Notes: generated by a model not told the origin, from the sequence alone. DNA of 64,000 nt from Meandrina meandrites (GCA_963693305.1 OY855912.1:9921001-9985000); one strand, 5' to 3'; positions 12,363-23,815 are shown, counted from the stretch's first letter. A program made the numbers and translations.

Positions 12363-13016
12363 ATGGCCTCGTCGACTGCGACAATGCCGCCAACCGAGTT
12401 TTCTATCGCTATTTTGGGTAGCGGAGGTGTTGGTAAAACATCCTTGCTAAGGTCGTTTTTCGAGCAAACATTCAACGAGAAACACGTCCCAACCCTTGAC
12501 GACTATTATGTTCATACAATGGCCGTGGACGGAACGCACTTTACCATCTGTTTTGTGGATACCGCGGGTTCGTACTCTTTTCCGGTCATGAGAAAACTAG
12601 CGTTGAATTCAAGCCATGGTTTTATCGTTGTATACGCCCTCGATAACGTGGCATCGTTCAAAGAAGCTGTGCACACCATGGAGGAAATTTCCGCGCTTCG
12701 ACGGAACAGCGAAGACTTGGTTCCCGTTCTTCTCGTCGGCAACAAACTGGACATAGATGTTAGCAAACGCGAAGTCACCGCGCGCCAAGGGCACGGCGCC
12801 TTGTCGGTCCTGTCGCGTCTCGAAGGAGAATACATCGAGACATCGGCGAAAATTGATTTCAGGGTGGAAAAAGTCTTCTTGGAAATAATCAGGCAATTGA
12901 TATATAACACCAGAGGGGTAGACAAAAAAAGAATCACCAAGAGCCGAAGAAAGGGACGCCGCGGAAAGGGGCGCAAATTCAAGAAACGAGAAAAGACCAG
13001 TTGTAGTTTAATGTAG
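12363..13016 (+). CDS. Ras-family small GTPase, DIRAS/RASD-like
   Basis: Predicted membrane-anchored signalling GTPase, 217 residues in one uninterrupted exon. The ATG at 12363 is chosen for its good context (AAAATGG); the open frame extends six codons upstream but only to a TTG. Motifs in order: P-loop GSGGVGKT (19-26), switch I VPTLDDYY with T44, G3 DTAGS (66-70), G4 NKLD (127-130), G5 ETSAK (159-163), a lysine/arginine-rich tail, and the CAAX box CSLM (214-217), which predicts prenylation. The residue equivalent to catalytic Ras Gln61 is Ser70. DIRAS proteins likewise have Ser there, in DTTGS, followed by a similar FPxM segment. Family knowledge therefore suggests low intrinsic GTPase activity. 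The lack of introns could be ancestral or reflect an old retrocopy; the frame is intact. Confidence 0.9.
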   Translation: MASSTATMPPTEFSIAILGSGGVGKTSLLRSFFEQTFNEKHVPTLDDYYVHTMAVDGTHFTICFVDTAGSYSFPVMRKLALNSSHGFIVVYALDNVASFKEAVHTMEEISALRRNSEDLVPVLLVGNKLDIDVSKREVTARQGHGALSVLSRLEGEYIETSAKIDFRVEKVFLEIIRQLIYNTRGVDKKRITKSRRKGRRGKGRKFKKREKTSCSLM

Positions 13017-13404
13017 GACTGTTTATCTTTTCCCCTCCTCTCGGGGATGCCATGATGTTGACGGTGATGGAACAGTAAGTTATTATTTGCATAATATAAA
13101 TTTGTTTAAAAGTCAACATAGCAACACATACGCAGTAGAGTAGTCTTGTTCTTACAATTTATAAGAGATGTTAAATATTTTAAATATTAATACAGGGCCG
13201 ATATTAAGTGATATTTTTGTTTCATAGTTTAAGCTTTTAAGCATAGTTTAATCATTCTTGCCGTGGTGCATTGTTTTCAGAACCCATTGTGAACTGTCTT
13301 CAAAACGTTTAATTGAAATCTTATGCAAATGGAGCGTCCGAAATTTTATTTTTCTTGTGATATAGTAAACGTAGTGAACATTTTAGACAGGATTATCTTT
13401 ATTA

Positions 13405-13410
13405 AATAAA
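13405..13410 (+). terminator. Poly(A) signal AATAAA for the GTPase gene
   Basis: AATAAA lies about 390 bp after the stop codon on the same strand, with no other strong candidate between. This gives a 3'UTR of roughly 0.4 kb. Confidence 0.5.
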
Positions 13411-13611
13411 ATGCCTTATTATTCTATGAATGACGTTCTCTATGCGCCTTTATACACTCAGTTTTTGGTCAAATTGTCACTTATTTAATGCTAGATCTAA
13501 TGAAGATTTGTTTGTATGTGCTTCCACGCTTGCAAATGATTGGCGCGGGACACTGGGTTCAATAGTTGTAGTTGACGTGACAATAAGCTGCAATATTTTG
13601 CGTATAGGTAA

Positions 13612-13640
13612 ATCCATTACCTGACAAGGGAATTCCACGT

Positions 13641-13673
<33 letters not shown>

Positions 13674-13745
13674 GTGCGAAGCAAAGAGTGCGATATCGGT
13701 TTTTCAAGTGAAGTTTATCGTGGAATTCCCGAGTCCAGTAATTGA
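13612..13745. mobile_element. Foldback MITE
   Basis: GGAATTCCACG at about 13630 and CGTGGAATTCC at about 13719 bracket arms that meet at ACCGATATCGCAC/GTGCGATATCGGT around a short loop (about 13664-13689). The outer ends (ATTACCTGACAAGG versus GAGTCCAGTAATTG) also pair. The arms carry only a few mismatches. Confidence 0.8.
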
Positions 13746-14107
13746 TTTTCCTTGAATCGCATAACCTTTTAAAAAATGAAATTGTGGTGAATGTTGCGAA
13801 TTTTAGCCCAGCCTCACTTTTAAGTCGAAATACCGCGCTGAATACCCTCGCATCTCTAGCCAATCAGAGCGCGAGAATTCTTTAGCAATGCGATAATATT
13901 GCTTAGGGGGCGGCATGTTTTGACGTTAACAAATACAAAATGGCGACGGAAGCCGAGAAAAGAAAACTGCACCTGTTTTGCACTTTTGCTCTTGAACTCA
14001 TCCCGGTACCGATCTTTAGTATAGTAATCTCGTTTGGAGGCTTGACAGAACGGTAGCTGTACGGTCTTCACAGTTAAATGCCTTGCTCAAGAACACAACA
14101 CTGTTGA

Positions 14108-14495
14108 AGCCCGAGGGGGGGGGGGGGGGGGGGGTGGGGACTCCGCCATAAAAATGACGGGGATGTTCGTCGAAATTTTGAAAAGAACCCCTAAAAGGTA
14201 CCAGAACCTCGATAAGTGGGCGTGGCCCCAAATAATTTCCTCCCCAAAGAGGTACCAAGAGTTCTTATATTTAACATTGATGAAAATAAAAATAAGCGAA
14301 GTCGCCCATAATTTTGTCTGTCTGTCTGTTATATTTTGGCTAAATTTCCTAAAAGGTACCGCGATAACTCCAACAATGGCCATTCTATATTTTAACACCC
14401 TGAGCGGTACCAATCGACAAATTTTGACCCCTAAAGGGTATGACGAGCACCTCCGTCATTTTTATAGAGGAGTTCCCCCCGGGTGTTCAAGACTC
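14108..14495. mobile_element. MITE with G-run ends, copy 1
   Basis: The left end has a G run followed by GACTCCGCCATAAAAATGACG. The right end is the inverted form (CGTCATTTTTATAGAGGAG then CCCCCC). Internally, CCCTAAAAGGTACC-type motifs and GGGCGTGGCC recur. A second member with the same layout lies at about 34893-35315. Confidence 0.75.
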
Positions 14496-15278
14496 GAATA
14501 CGGACCAGTGAATCTGGAGTCTAAGGTCTTCGCCTCGCTTCCATGTGCGCGCGTGATGTGTTTAGAACCAGTATAACGGTCGGTTTTTTTTGTAACGCGA
14601 AGTCAAGTATTAGTCGAGTAGAGATTAGAATATGGGAACGTTGACTCAGCATAATCAGTTATTAAAACGAGTCGAACGATTATTACAAAACGCAGAAAGA
14701 AATATAAATTGAATAAAAGTTGTAAAATTTTAATTTTCAGTACTTTGTACTTAATTAGACACTTGGACATTTGGACAAAGTACAACAGCGTAACTAAAAA
14801 AAAAAAACAATGTGTCACAATCACTGTTCTGGCCTGCAGAACAAACGTCCATCGTCGAGGGCCGTGGGCGTGGCAAAAATAACGGAGGCCCGTGTTCTGT
14901 CAACACACTTGCAACAAGAGACAGTCATGTGATATTTTAAACATCATGTTGGATGAGCTGCCTAAATGATCAAATAAAATGTTCGATGAAAATATATTTA
15001 AATCAGGGTCGGCTAATTGATCAAAATATGCTCACGCGACCGGTTGACCATGACCCGGATTTAGGTCGAGGAATAGTTCATCTACCATAGATCAGAGGGG
15101 AGATATCATGTTGGATATATTCAGTATGTAGCAACCTCGCTCGCCAAATAGCCAATGCGTAATTGCAGGTAGCAAAAATTGTGATTATACAAGATAGCGC
15201 TTCACGATCGAGTTTAATAAACATATATATCTGTTTGATGATTCGAATCGAAGAATATAAAAAGACACTGCTCAAAAT
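14496..15278. other. Intergenic, no gene seen
   Basis: AT-rich, with no supported exon. The small minus-strand frames here have no recognisable domain. Confidence 0.5.
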
Positions 15279-15500
15279 CTAGAATCCACTGGAGTCGCTG
15301 GTACGTAAAATGAGGTTTCGGCCTGTACCTTGAGGTTCCCCTTTCATCGCCATGCATGCCAGAGGCTCCGGTACTATTTTGTGGTCAGCGGCAAAGACAA
15401 TGATCTCAGGCCGGAGCCAATATTGAGCATGAGCAAAGAAGGTTTTTTTGATTGTTTGCCAATCAGATTTGAGCGAAAGGTCGATTCGTAGATCACTCAT
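15279..15500 (-). CDS. Hypothetical 73-residue ORF
   Basis: An ATG-started frame with reasonable context (AAAATGA) ends at TAG. The composition is protein-like (for example YWLRPEIIVFAADH and VPEPLACMAMKGE), but I recognise no family. It lies about 160 bp downstream of the glycosyltransferase-like gene on the same strand. It could be a small gene, an exon of an unseen gene, or chance. Confidence 0.22.
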   Translation of the reverse strand: MSDLRIDLSLKSDWQTIKKTFFAHAQYWLRPEIIVFAADHKIVPEPLACMAMKGEPQGTGRNLILRTSDSSGF

Positions 15501-15658
15501 TTTAACTTGGAATCAGCCAGCCAGAGGTTGTTTTTCTTGGAGTTGAACTTGGCTGGGGAAATTACTGAAGATGGTAAAGGGTGTTTGTTTTTCTTTCCAG
15601 GAACTTGCAACACAGAACTTGTGAACAAGCCATTGGCTTCAGTCTTTCAAATGATATT

Positions 15659-17213
15659 CTATAAATTTCCTTCACATTTGCTCAGGGTGTCGCTGTACTC
15701 TGTGATCCAGCTTCGTAACAACGCCGAATTTAGTGCGCCGTCGTGTTTATAATTAAGTTTGAATGGATGAATGAATGCTATCTTCTTATCATATACTTCC
15801 CAAAAGTGTTCCGCCTTCCTTACCGGGGGTTCACCGGACCTCCCGGGCAAGTATACCCCAGGGATATACTCAAAGTTCTCTGCTCTGTCAAGCATCCGAC
15901 AAACTGTCGGCACAGCAATTTCCAGGAATGAACTATGCTTGTAGAAAATATAAGACAGTGTTTTAAATGCGTCGGTAAATTTTCCAGGAATGTAGAATAC
16001 GTCCGAACGACCACGAAAGCAATAAAATGTCCCATTTCCATTCTGTTTTAAAATATTCATCGACTCTTTTATGTCCCATACCGAGCTGCGAGACCGTTGT
16101 TTGCTATCTGCATCGTTGTCATGGTTATCAATCATTCGTGGCAACCATTCCTCTGCAGAAGATTCTTGTAAAGCCCAGATTTCATTGTAAGACTTTTGGC
16201 ATGTTTTCATTCCCCAAGTAGAATTCCACCAATACCAATTTACGGGCAAACTGTAATTCAAAAAGCGTATTGTCCCTCTGGGTCCTTGCCATATTTTCTC
16301 TCGGTCCATGCCAACTAGATTCCAATAGTTCAACATGACGTCATCGTTGATGAGTAAATAGCCTGCGTATCCCGGATGTTTCTCCATAGCAAGTGACATG
16401 CACGTGTAAGAGAAGTATCCTTTGTGAATATGAAGAGCTTCTACGGAGTAGTTCGTTGTCTTCTTGGGTCCGCAAAACATTATCGTGGGAAACGCATTCT
16501 TGTACAGTGCTGTAAGGGACGGAATACTTGAATAGAAAGGATAATTGTAAACAATCACTAACACGATGTCTGAGAATTCGTTTCTCAGGCAGATCGGTTT
16601 CGCTTCATTGCAGACTGGACAGCTTGTTAAAATTGAAATCAAACCTGTAGAAATGACATTATAGATAGCTGTGAGAAAGAGGAAAAATAAACGTGGAAAA
16701 AATTTATTGTTGCTTTTATGCTTCCATAGCAACAATGGCAGGTTCACTACTGACTGGTTGATACGAGCTGTGAGTTACTCCAAATGGTTAAAAACAAATA
16801 GGATTACTTGGATTCAAGCTTCTGTTTATCTGTTCCAGATTGTTCCAGCCTCATCGGAGGAGATCGAACTGTCTCATTCCAGTTCTTTATCTCCACCTAC
16901 CCAACGCTACTAAAAGTCTGACTGATCTGAACATAGGCATCCATGTCCAATATACACGACCTGACCCGTACGACTCGTACGAGTCGACTGATGTCATTTA
17001 CGACTCGTTTCAAGTCGTGTATATTGGACAACCCTCAGGAAGCGACGCGTTCACCATGCAGTCAAAAACTACGAGCAGTCCCTCTTTGATGAATAATCCC
17101 TATACAAATAGAAACTAACCATGCCAGATGCCACACACCAACAGCAGAATGAAAAGGACCACCAGGCCTCGAGTCAATGTTAGAATGTTGCTACGGAAAG
17201 TGTAATTCGACAT
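15659..17213 (-). CDS. Type II membrane protein, glycosyltransferase-like (STELLO/DUF288-like?)
   Basis: I read two coding exons on the minus strand: 17213-17120 and 16668-15659. Exon 1 encodes 31 residues starting MSNYTFRSN, with a hydrophobic anchor GLVVLFILLLVCGIW, and ends at donor GTTAGT in phase 1. Exon 2 follows a strong pyrimidine tract and CTCACAG. The joined protein is about 367 residues. The large frame runs on upstream to 16747, but only to a GTG; it has no ATG before residue ~90, so the short first exon is needed. A short N-terminal anchor followed by a lumenal domain with CPVC, GYLLINDDVMLNYWNL (a DDV motif recalling the metal-binding DXD of glycosyltransferases), several Trp/Tyr-rich segments and an NYT site suggests a Golgi enzyme. 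Resemblance to DUF288/STELLO-like proteins is from memory and uncertain. Two other acceptors in the same phase would lengthen exon 2. Confidence 0.7.
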
Positions 17214-18046
17214 TGCTTTCCATTTTCGTCGTCGAGTGATTGTGATTTCAAAGTCTAGGTCATCTCGTATGCAACATTTTCAGTGAAAACATGGAAAACG
17301 AAGTCTAAGATGATCCGTTTGAAAAGCCTGTCAAAGTGTATGAAGAAATATTGTTCTTGGTCACCTGTTGGGATGTAACAGGTATTCGGACATCTCATTG
17401 TCACTGTAGGGTATAGCTGCTTTTATGATCAGTGGTGGCATTCCTTTCACGTGTTTGACTTCACTTTTTTTCAATTTTTAAAAGAAAAAAATCACAATAG
17501 TTTTAAATCGCATCGGTCAGGATCTTTTAATCACTTCGTTATTTTCACCTCTGAAGGGTAGCTAGAACTTCAAGTCAGCCCAGCGTCTTGTCTGATGAGG
17601 TTGTCATTGACTTGATGATTCAAGAGAGCACTCAGGTGCTCACTGGTTGAAGATCAGCCAATAAGGTTAGCCAGTGATCAGACTGTCTACACGGGTGTCG
17701 GACGATGAGGGCCCGGGTGTTTTGGTGCCAAAATGTCGAAATGTGTAAAAATCAGCAAATAAAATGAAAATGAAATTTATATAAAATGTATATAACACTG
17801 GTAGAAAATATGTTTCAATTTAAAGAAAACGTTAGCATTTTTGAAAAGCAATAAAACTGCATTCGATTGATCGCACAAGAATCTCAAACTTTCCGCCAAG
17901 TCTGCCGACGAGGGATACTGGTGCCTAGTGAGGTTTTTTTCATGGTAGAGGGGGGTGCTGGTAATTCGTTATTGCCGCTCCACGTGGTGAAATGCTTTGC
18001 GGCCGCTCTCCTCCGTCCTTTTCATCGCCATTTTCTCTTCAGCAAG
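17214..18046. other. Divergent intergenic region between the membrane-protein gene and RPS9
   Basis: It holds the 5' flank of the minus-strand gene and the RPS9 promoter. Pyrimidine-rich sequence CCTTTTC at about 18017 is a plausible 5'TOP transcription start for RPS9, and a TTTTCTCTTCAG stretch lies just before the ATG. Confidence 0.5.
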
Positions 18047-19541
18047 ATGCCGAAGATTGTGTGTAGTAAAACCTACACGACTCCTAGGCGTCCCTTCGAG
18101 AAAGAGCGCCTGAACCAAGAGTTAAAGATTATTGGAGAGTACGGGCTTCGTAACAAGCGCGAAGTTTGGCGTGTAAAGTACACCCTGGCGAAAATTCGTA
18201 AGGCTGCCCGTGAGCTGCTTACACTAGAAGAGAAAGATCAGCGAAGGCTGTTCGAAGGCAATGCTCTTTTGCGTCGTCTCGTGCGTATTGGCGTGCTCGA
18301 CGAGAGCCGAATGAAGCTCGATTACGTGTTGGGTCTGCGGATTGAAGATTTCTTGGAGAGGCGTCTTCAAACACAAGTGTTTAAGCTTGGTTTGGCCAAG
18401 AGCATTCACCATGCTCGAGTTCTTATCAAGCAAAGACATATTCGGTAAGTCTTGTCAGACAAAAGTGTTGCTTTGAAACACGCAACTTAACCATAAACTA
18501 ATCTAAATCATGTTGATTACTTTGTTGAACGTTATATTAAGTGATAAAAACGAATTTTGGGGGGTTTGATGCAACTTGATGGTAATCAAAATTATAATTT
18601 GTTCTAAAGTAATGTGTGACTTTTCTTCAAACGTTGACAAAGCAAATCCTTGGTTGAAATTGCTGAAAGACAGGTTACAAGGGCCCTGCAATTTTGCCAT
18701 ATTCACTGCAAAAAATCGCTGAACAAAGGAGGCCTTTCACCGGGGGATGTGAAAATTTCATAGAACGTAGAGACAAATGTACCACAAATTGAACACCCTA
18801 TTGACCTTGGCAGTTTTTGCAATTTCACAGTATAGCTGCGAGTGTCATAGTCTCCTTTGCAGCGGTTATTTGTGTCACTGTGCAACACCCCACCCATAAC
18901 GGCTGCTTAAGCCGAATCACATTCCTTCACTTTTGTTTTGACAGCAGCAACTTAGATACAGTTGAGAAAACATGTATCCGTGACTTTTTTCTGAGACCCC
19001 ACTTAATATGGACACCCCGTTAATACGGACAATTGGGCCTGTCCCCTTGGTGTCCGCATTAACGGGGTTCCACTGTACTTTTAAGACGAGGTGAATATAG
19101 TTCAGGTTTAAGAAGCCATTAGTGGGAAGAAGTGCTACATGAAGGATGCCCCCCCCCCTAAATTAAAAAAAACAAGTGCAATGGTTATTAGGAATAGATC
19201 CAGTTTCACAGTTAATCAAAACTATAACAAAATTCTCGAATCTGATTGGTTCTTAGCACACCCTGTTTTTTACCAAATTGGAGTGTGTGCAGCTTAAGTG
19301 TCCAATAACAAAGTGTCCAATAATGAAGTGTCCAATAACAAGGTGTCCAATAACAAAGTTCACGTGCTTCGCATGAGCGAGCTCTTTATTTGGTTCCTTG
19401 TTGCGACTAAATGCTCCTTGATATTCCTAAAACCTTCAGCTTCAAGAATGGCTTTTTTGCTTTAGTTATGATAAGTCCTTTGCTTTATCTAAATTTTTTT
19501 CTAAAATTTTGTTATACTTATGATTAATAGTAGGACTTCAT

Positions 19542-19572
<31 letters not shown>

Positions 19573-21070
19573 GATTAAACAAATCGGCCTCCCACTACGT
19601 GGCCGTCCGATTTTGTTTATCACTCGTATGATTACAGACTGAATTGGACTCCACTCAGTCCTATTACCATTACTTAGCTGGGATTATTGCTTGTTAACAA
19701 GTAGATTCCGTTCAGTTATTGATGCACAGATACACAATTTGGTGAGAACATGTCATTGATGTTCTTTGGACATTGATGTTTTCTTTGCATTCATTACTGA
19801 ACAAATCCATGCCAAAAGGAAATTTCTACAGACAGTTGCTGTAAACACTCCTAGATAAGCTGCAACTTTCTACAAAAATCATTGTTTAAAATCGGAGGTG
19901 CAGTTTATCTGCGAGAACATTTGGAGAAGGTGCAGAAAAATGTCCAGTGTCCAGTTTTCCATCATCCAATCTAATGCCTGGTTACTATGCTACGAACGTT
20001 GCCCCAATTAACAAAACAACCAACAGGTTCTTGTTGTCACACAAAATCCTATGGGAAAACTGTGTTAAATGAAGAACTACCTTTCAACAAAACCATGTAA
20101 AAGATCAATAATGTTAAAGTTGGTGGGCATGATGTTTATCCTATTAAAGAATCATCTTAAACTGTGGCGAAGACTTCTAAGTATTTTCCATTGTTGATGT
20201 TGGTTAGTTTATATTTGATGGAAAAGACTTCTATTAAAGGGTCCGACTTTGGATTTCTTTTGGTTTCTTCCAGAAAACCTTTTTTTCAAAATTTGAGTTG
20301 CTAAATTCAGGGTGGGGTTTATATCTAAATGTTTTCCGTACTTTTTTGTTGGCCCTTTCTTCGACTGCATTGACCGGCCTTGAAATTCAATTTTGTGTTT
20401 CATGCCCATGCACTGCCCTACTCATCCATCTGACACACTAAGATGTTAAAGTAGTTTGGTCTTCTTGTGCGTATGATGTACTTAATGACCTTGCAAAATG
20501 TCGCGTCAGATTGCTTTTAGTGTAATAGAAGTGGTTGCAAAAGTGCAGGAATCTTTTTATAAATGTTTTCCTAAAACATTCCAAAGGCTACTGCATATGG
20601 TAGGCACCTATCACGAATTTGACAGTAATTACACTGTATGTGTTTATCTGCACCTTTCAGTACCACATGTGTTTGTGTCTTTTTAAACACTATTTTTGAA
20701 GTTGTATTGTTGAGTGAAGACACTTTTCCCTTGTTAATAATTTTCCAAATTCTATTATCTCATCAACAGTTTCCTTGACACTATGTCAATAATGATGTGA
20801 GAAACTGGACGCTGATTGCTCTTAGGAACATAAGAAAATAGTAATTTCTTAAATTTTGTTTTTAAGTGTTACATTGTCATTTCTTTTACCAGTGTGCGTA
20901 AACAGCTTGTCAATGTCCCATCATACATTGTGCGTCTCGACTCTCAGAAGCACATTGACTTCTCTTTGAACTCACCTTATGGCGGAGGGCGTCCAGGTCG
21001 TGTGAAGAGAAAGAACATGAGGAAGGGACAGAGCCATGGCTCTGATGGTGAGGAAGAGGATGAAGATTAG
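18047..21070 (+). CDS. RPS9: 40S ribosomal protein S9 (uS4)
   Basis: Core small-subunit protein. Two coding exons: 18047-18444 (donor GTAAGT) and 20893-21070, joining in phase 2 to 191 residues, close to the 194 of human RPS9. The protein starts [10 protein letters not shown], contains the S4 RNA-binding region ([20 protein letters not shown]) followed by [19 protein letters not shown] across the splice, and ends in an acidic tail (GEEEDED). The frame is open well upstream of the ATG, but family alignment fixes the start. A GTGAGT donor directly abuts the stop codon, so a third, untranslated exon is predicted at about 23708. Intron 1 (18445-20892) contains several repeats. RP-gene introns often host snoRNAs, but none was identified. 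Confidence 0.97.
18960..19075. mobile_element. Fragment of pogo-like MITE in RPS9 intron 1
   Basis: The right end (ACGGGGTTCCACTG followed by TA) and internal GTTAATACGGAC motifs match the family at 2631-3216. The left end is poorly preserved, so this is a truncated or rearranged copy. Confidence 0.55.
19297..19358. repeat. Four-copy 15-bp tandem repeat
   Basis: The unit AAGTGTCCAATAACA is repeated about four times with one- or two-base changes, within RPS9 intron 1. Confidence 0.8.
19526..19667. mobile_element. Foldback MITE in RPS9 intron 1
   Basis: Arms of about 65 bp: the left contains TCGGTCTGTAATCATACTCG and the right its near-exact complement around ATGATTACAGACTGAATTGG. The ends are TAATAGTAGGACT and AGTCCTATTA. 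The centre is CCCACTACGTGG. Confidence 0.8.
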
Positions 21071-22269
21071 GTGAGTATTGATATGCTTGTACATTGAAAA
21101 TTGGCTCTGTCAGTTTTACAAGCAGTTGTTTCATTGAAGGGTAGTTCAGTAGTCTTACACTGTCTAGTAAAACGCTTGGTAGCCAATTATCAACTTAGTA
21201 AATAGGTAGGGTAAATTGAAGGGGCTAAGGCAAGAAACGCAGATTGAGTTTTTGGCTAAATTGAAAATTGTCAAAAACAACTCCAAAACTCGCATGTGGC
21301 TTTGTTTACATGTGTTAAACACTGTCCCGCATTTATTTTCGCTAGTTTGAGCTTGTTCTTGGAGAAAAAAAGACGAGAAAAAAATTACTATTAGCGAATC
21401 ATTGTTCCAGAACGAATCTAAATGTTTATGCTGGTTTCATTGTTCGGAGTAACAAAAGGTTTTTTGTGACGTAAGCTTTTCGTGCGCAAAGCCTCTTCAG
21501 AGTTGAATGCTCACCTTCGCGCACGAAGTGTGCTTCTCTCCACTGATTCTCGCTTATTTCACATATATTTGCGTCCGTCTGGTGGTGGAAGGACATCATT
21601 AAGTCTGTACACCCGCAAACTCACCAGCATACCTTAAAGAAACAAGGCGTGTTTGTTCCATGATCGCTGAAATGACGGTCGGAACACTGATTCCAGACGG
21701 AAAGAGTTTAAATGCACTTCTCTTCCAAACTAAGTTCACCTTCGTTTGTTTGGGCTCATTTGCCATCATTTGGCGTGTTGAATGTTTGGAAATGAAGACT
21801 GGCTTTTAGACTCTATTATTTTCTGTTGAATTTTGAGCTTAGGACTTTCCGTGTCAAAGAAACTCAGGGATATCCCATAATAATCTTTAATGCATTTTGA
21901 CAGTCGGGACCTGGGGCCCGGCGAAAGGCACGGCGGCAAAGTCTTCATTCATTTCACTTGTTTTCGCGATTTATAGTATGCCCAAAATGAACAGAATAAG
22001 GAGCTTACTGCAAGTCAAGCGGAATGAAAATCAACCGTTTAGATTTTGTGAGTGCGCATCATGGAATTCCATTGATTGCTTCATCGCTGTCTGTCGAGAG
22101 GAATGAAAGGACAAGACTGAACCCGGGCTCGCGTGTAAGTTTTTTGTTTGTTTAAGCTGACTTGTTCTTTTCCATCGCTTTTCCAGCCGGCTTAAATTCG
22201 ATTCAGTGTATTCATAACATGCCTGTAGGAGAAACAGCCTGTTCAGCTTAAAACTAACTTCTTTTGTGT

Positions 22270-22720
22270 TGTCTGAAAAAACCGTTTTATGAAACCAGAC
22301 TTTTACTGCCATTTTCGAGCTACCGTAAACGGCTAACTTTTTAGCGCGTTTTCTCACGATCGAGCAAAACATTTAAGTTTGTCTAGACAAACTGTCGCGT
22401 TTTGCAAGTGAGCCAAAGATCAGTCAACGAAGATCACTGTCTCAGCATTTACCAGAAATATAAAGTCGCCATTTGCTGTCTACATTCATTGAAGAAACAT
22501 AAAACGTCGACGCAAAAGTTTTCGAAACCTGTGTTTCGTGACCAGAAACACACCGGCCGAGTTGCCAAAACTTGACATGTTTACGCTCCAAACGCGACGG
22601 TTTGTCTAGGCAAACTTGAATGCTTTACTCGTGAAAATTCGCGGAAAAAAATTCGCCGTTCACGGTAGTTCGAAAATGGAAGTATCTTTTTTAGTGAAAC
22701 GGACTGAATTTGCTTTGCTA
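22270..22720. repeat. Nested foldback with ~115-bp arms
   Basis: Left-arm motifs in order, CCATTTTCGAGCTACCGT, CACGAT, AAGTTTGTCTAGACAAAC and TGTCGCGTTT, recur inverted at 22587-22690 as AACGCGACGG, GTTTGTCTAGGCAAACTT and ACGGTAGTTCGAAAATGG. TTTGTCTAGACAAA is itself palindromic. The structure lies inside the 21210-23222 element. Confidence 0.75.
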
Positions 22721-22907
22721 ACGGCAGTGTTATTCACAAAAATTAAAATCATTTCGCTTAGCGAAATTTACCGCTGAGAAATTTCGAATACGTTTTCTTC
22801 CGTAATAATTTTGTAATTCGTCGCGCAGACAAAGCATAAATGGCAAGCGCTTTGCTGATAGCATCACTAAATTTCAAAAGAAGAGATTTCTTTATTTTTG
22901 CTAGGAT

Positions 22908-22956
22908 AACCCTATGCTAACCCTAACCTAACCTAACCTTACCCTAACCCCCAGGG
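22908..22956. repeat. Interstitial telomere-like CCCTAA tract
   Basis: A short, imperfect run of CCCTAA/CCTAA units (complement of the animal telomere repeat TTAGGG) lies within the long-TIR element. It is too short and degenerate to be a chromosome end. Confidence 0.65.
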
Positions 22957-23707
22957 TTGATGTTTGTAGAGTTAAAACAGTAATCGGTTCAACTTCGCTG
23001 ATTTCATTGTTTCGCGGAACAAAAGGTTTCTTTCGTCAAGGTCCAGTTTTTGCATGCGTAATTTTTTGGAAACAAGGCAGACAACAGTGGGAAAAAATAC
23101 AGGACAGTGTTTAACACACGTAAACAAACTTGCATGCGAAATTTGGAGTTGTTTTGACAATGTTCAATTTAGCCAAAAACTTAATCTGCGCATCTTGCCC
23201 TCGCGCCTTCAATTAACCACTGTAGCGAAATTGAAACTTTACATTTCAAACGTTCAAATGTCATGCCTATTGTTTTTAATTGCGTATTTTGGAGGTTTAA
23301 ACTTCAGAGTCTAAGTTACCCTGAAAATGGTAAATTGAAAGAGGGTGTAAAATTGCTTAAGGGCCGGAGACATTTTGGATAGGAGAGTGACATGTAAACT
23401 GTCTAAACAGTGTGCATTGTGGAAGGTCCAAGTCTTTGTAATGTTGTACTTAAGTGCATCGATTGGCAATTCCAAGCAACTTATAACAATACCACATTCT
23501 CACAGAATTTGGCTGAAGTGAAATAAAGGGCCATTGTTCGCTTTTCTTTTTTTTTTTGCAACATTTATTAAGTGGTGGGGCTTGAATTGTTCAATCACTT
23601 TCCTTTCAAGTAATAGCTTATAGTGGAGATGACATTAAGGTAAATAAATTCTGTCATTTGTTGTCCTCATTTTGAAATATTTGTGTTTTCTTTCTCCCCG
23701 TGCTTAG

Positions 23708-23815
23708 TCCTGTGTTGATGTGATGACATCTAGACAGAAGATCAGATGATACCTCTTCTCAAAAAATGTAATATTGCTGAATAATAAAACAGCTTGTTCT
23801 GATTAAGAGAGTGCT
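23708..23815 (+). other. RPS9: Predicted RPS9 3'UTR exon with poly(A) signal
   Basis: A pyrimidine-rich tract and TTAG (23706-23707) precede a short segment with AATAAA at 23783-23788. Together with the GTGAGT donor immediately after the RPS9 stop codon at 21070, this makes a terminal untranslated exon likely. I see no alternative poly(A) signal as well placed. Confidence 0.6.

Larger units (their letters stand above)
21210..23222. mobile_element. ~2-kb element with ~130-bp terminal inverted repeats in the RPS9 3'UTR intron
   Basis: The segment at about 21213-21340 (TTGAGTTTTTGGCTAAATTG ... GTGTTAAACACTGTCC) is matched in inverse orientation at about 23080-23220. A third, unpaired terminal copy is at about 25440-25560. 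No transposase is recognised inside; instead it holds another foldback repeat and a telomere-like tract. It lies wholly between the RPS9 stop-codon exon and the 3'UTR exon. Confidence 0.65.

Noticed and set aside
12512..12982. Long minus-strand frames opposite the GTPase gene
   Set aside because: They are mirrors of the GTPase coding sequence, which has clear motifs on the + strand.
20790..20830. Possible C/D-box snoRNA in RPS9 intron 1 (ATGATGT ... CTGA)
   Set aside because: The box C and box D candidates are too close together, and no terminal stem or plausible guide region was found.
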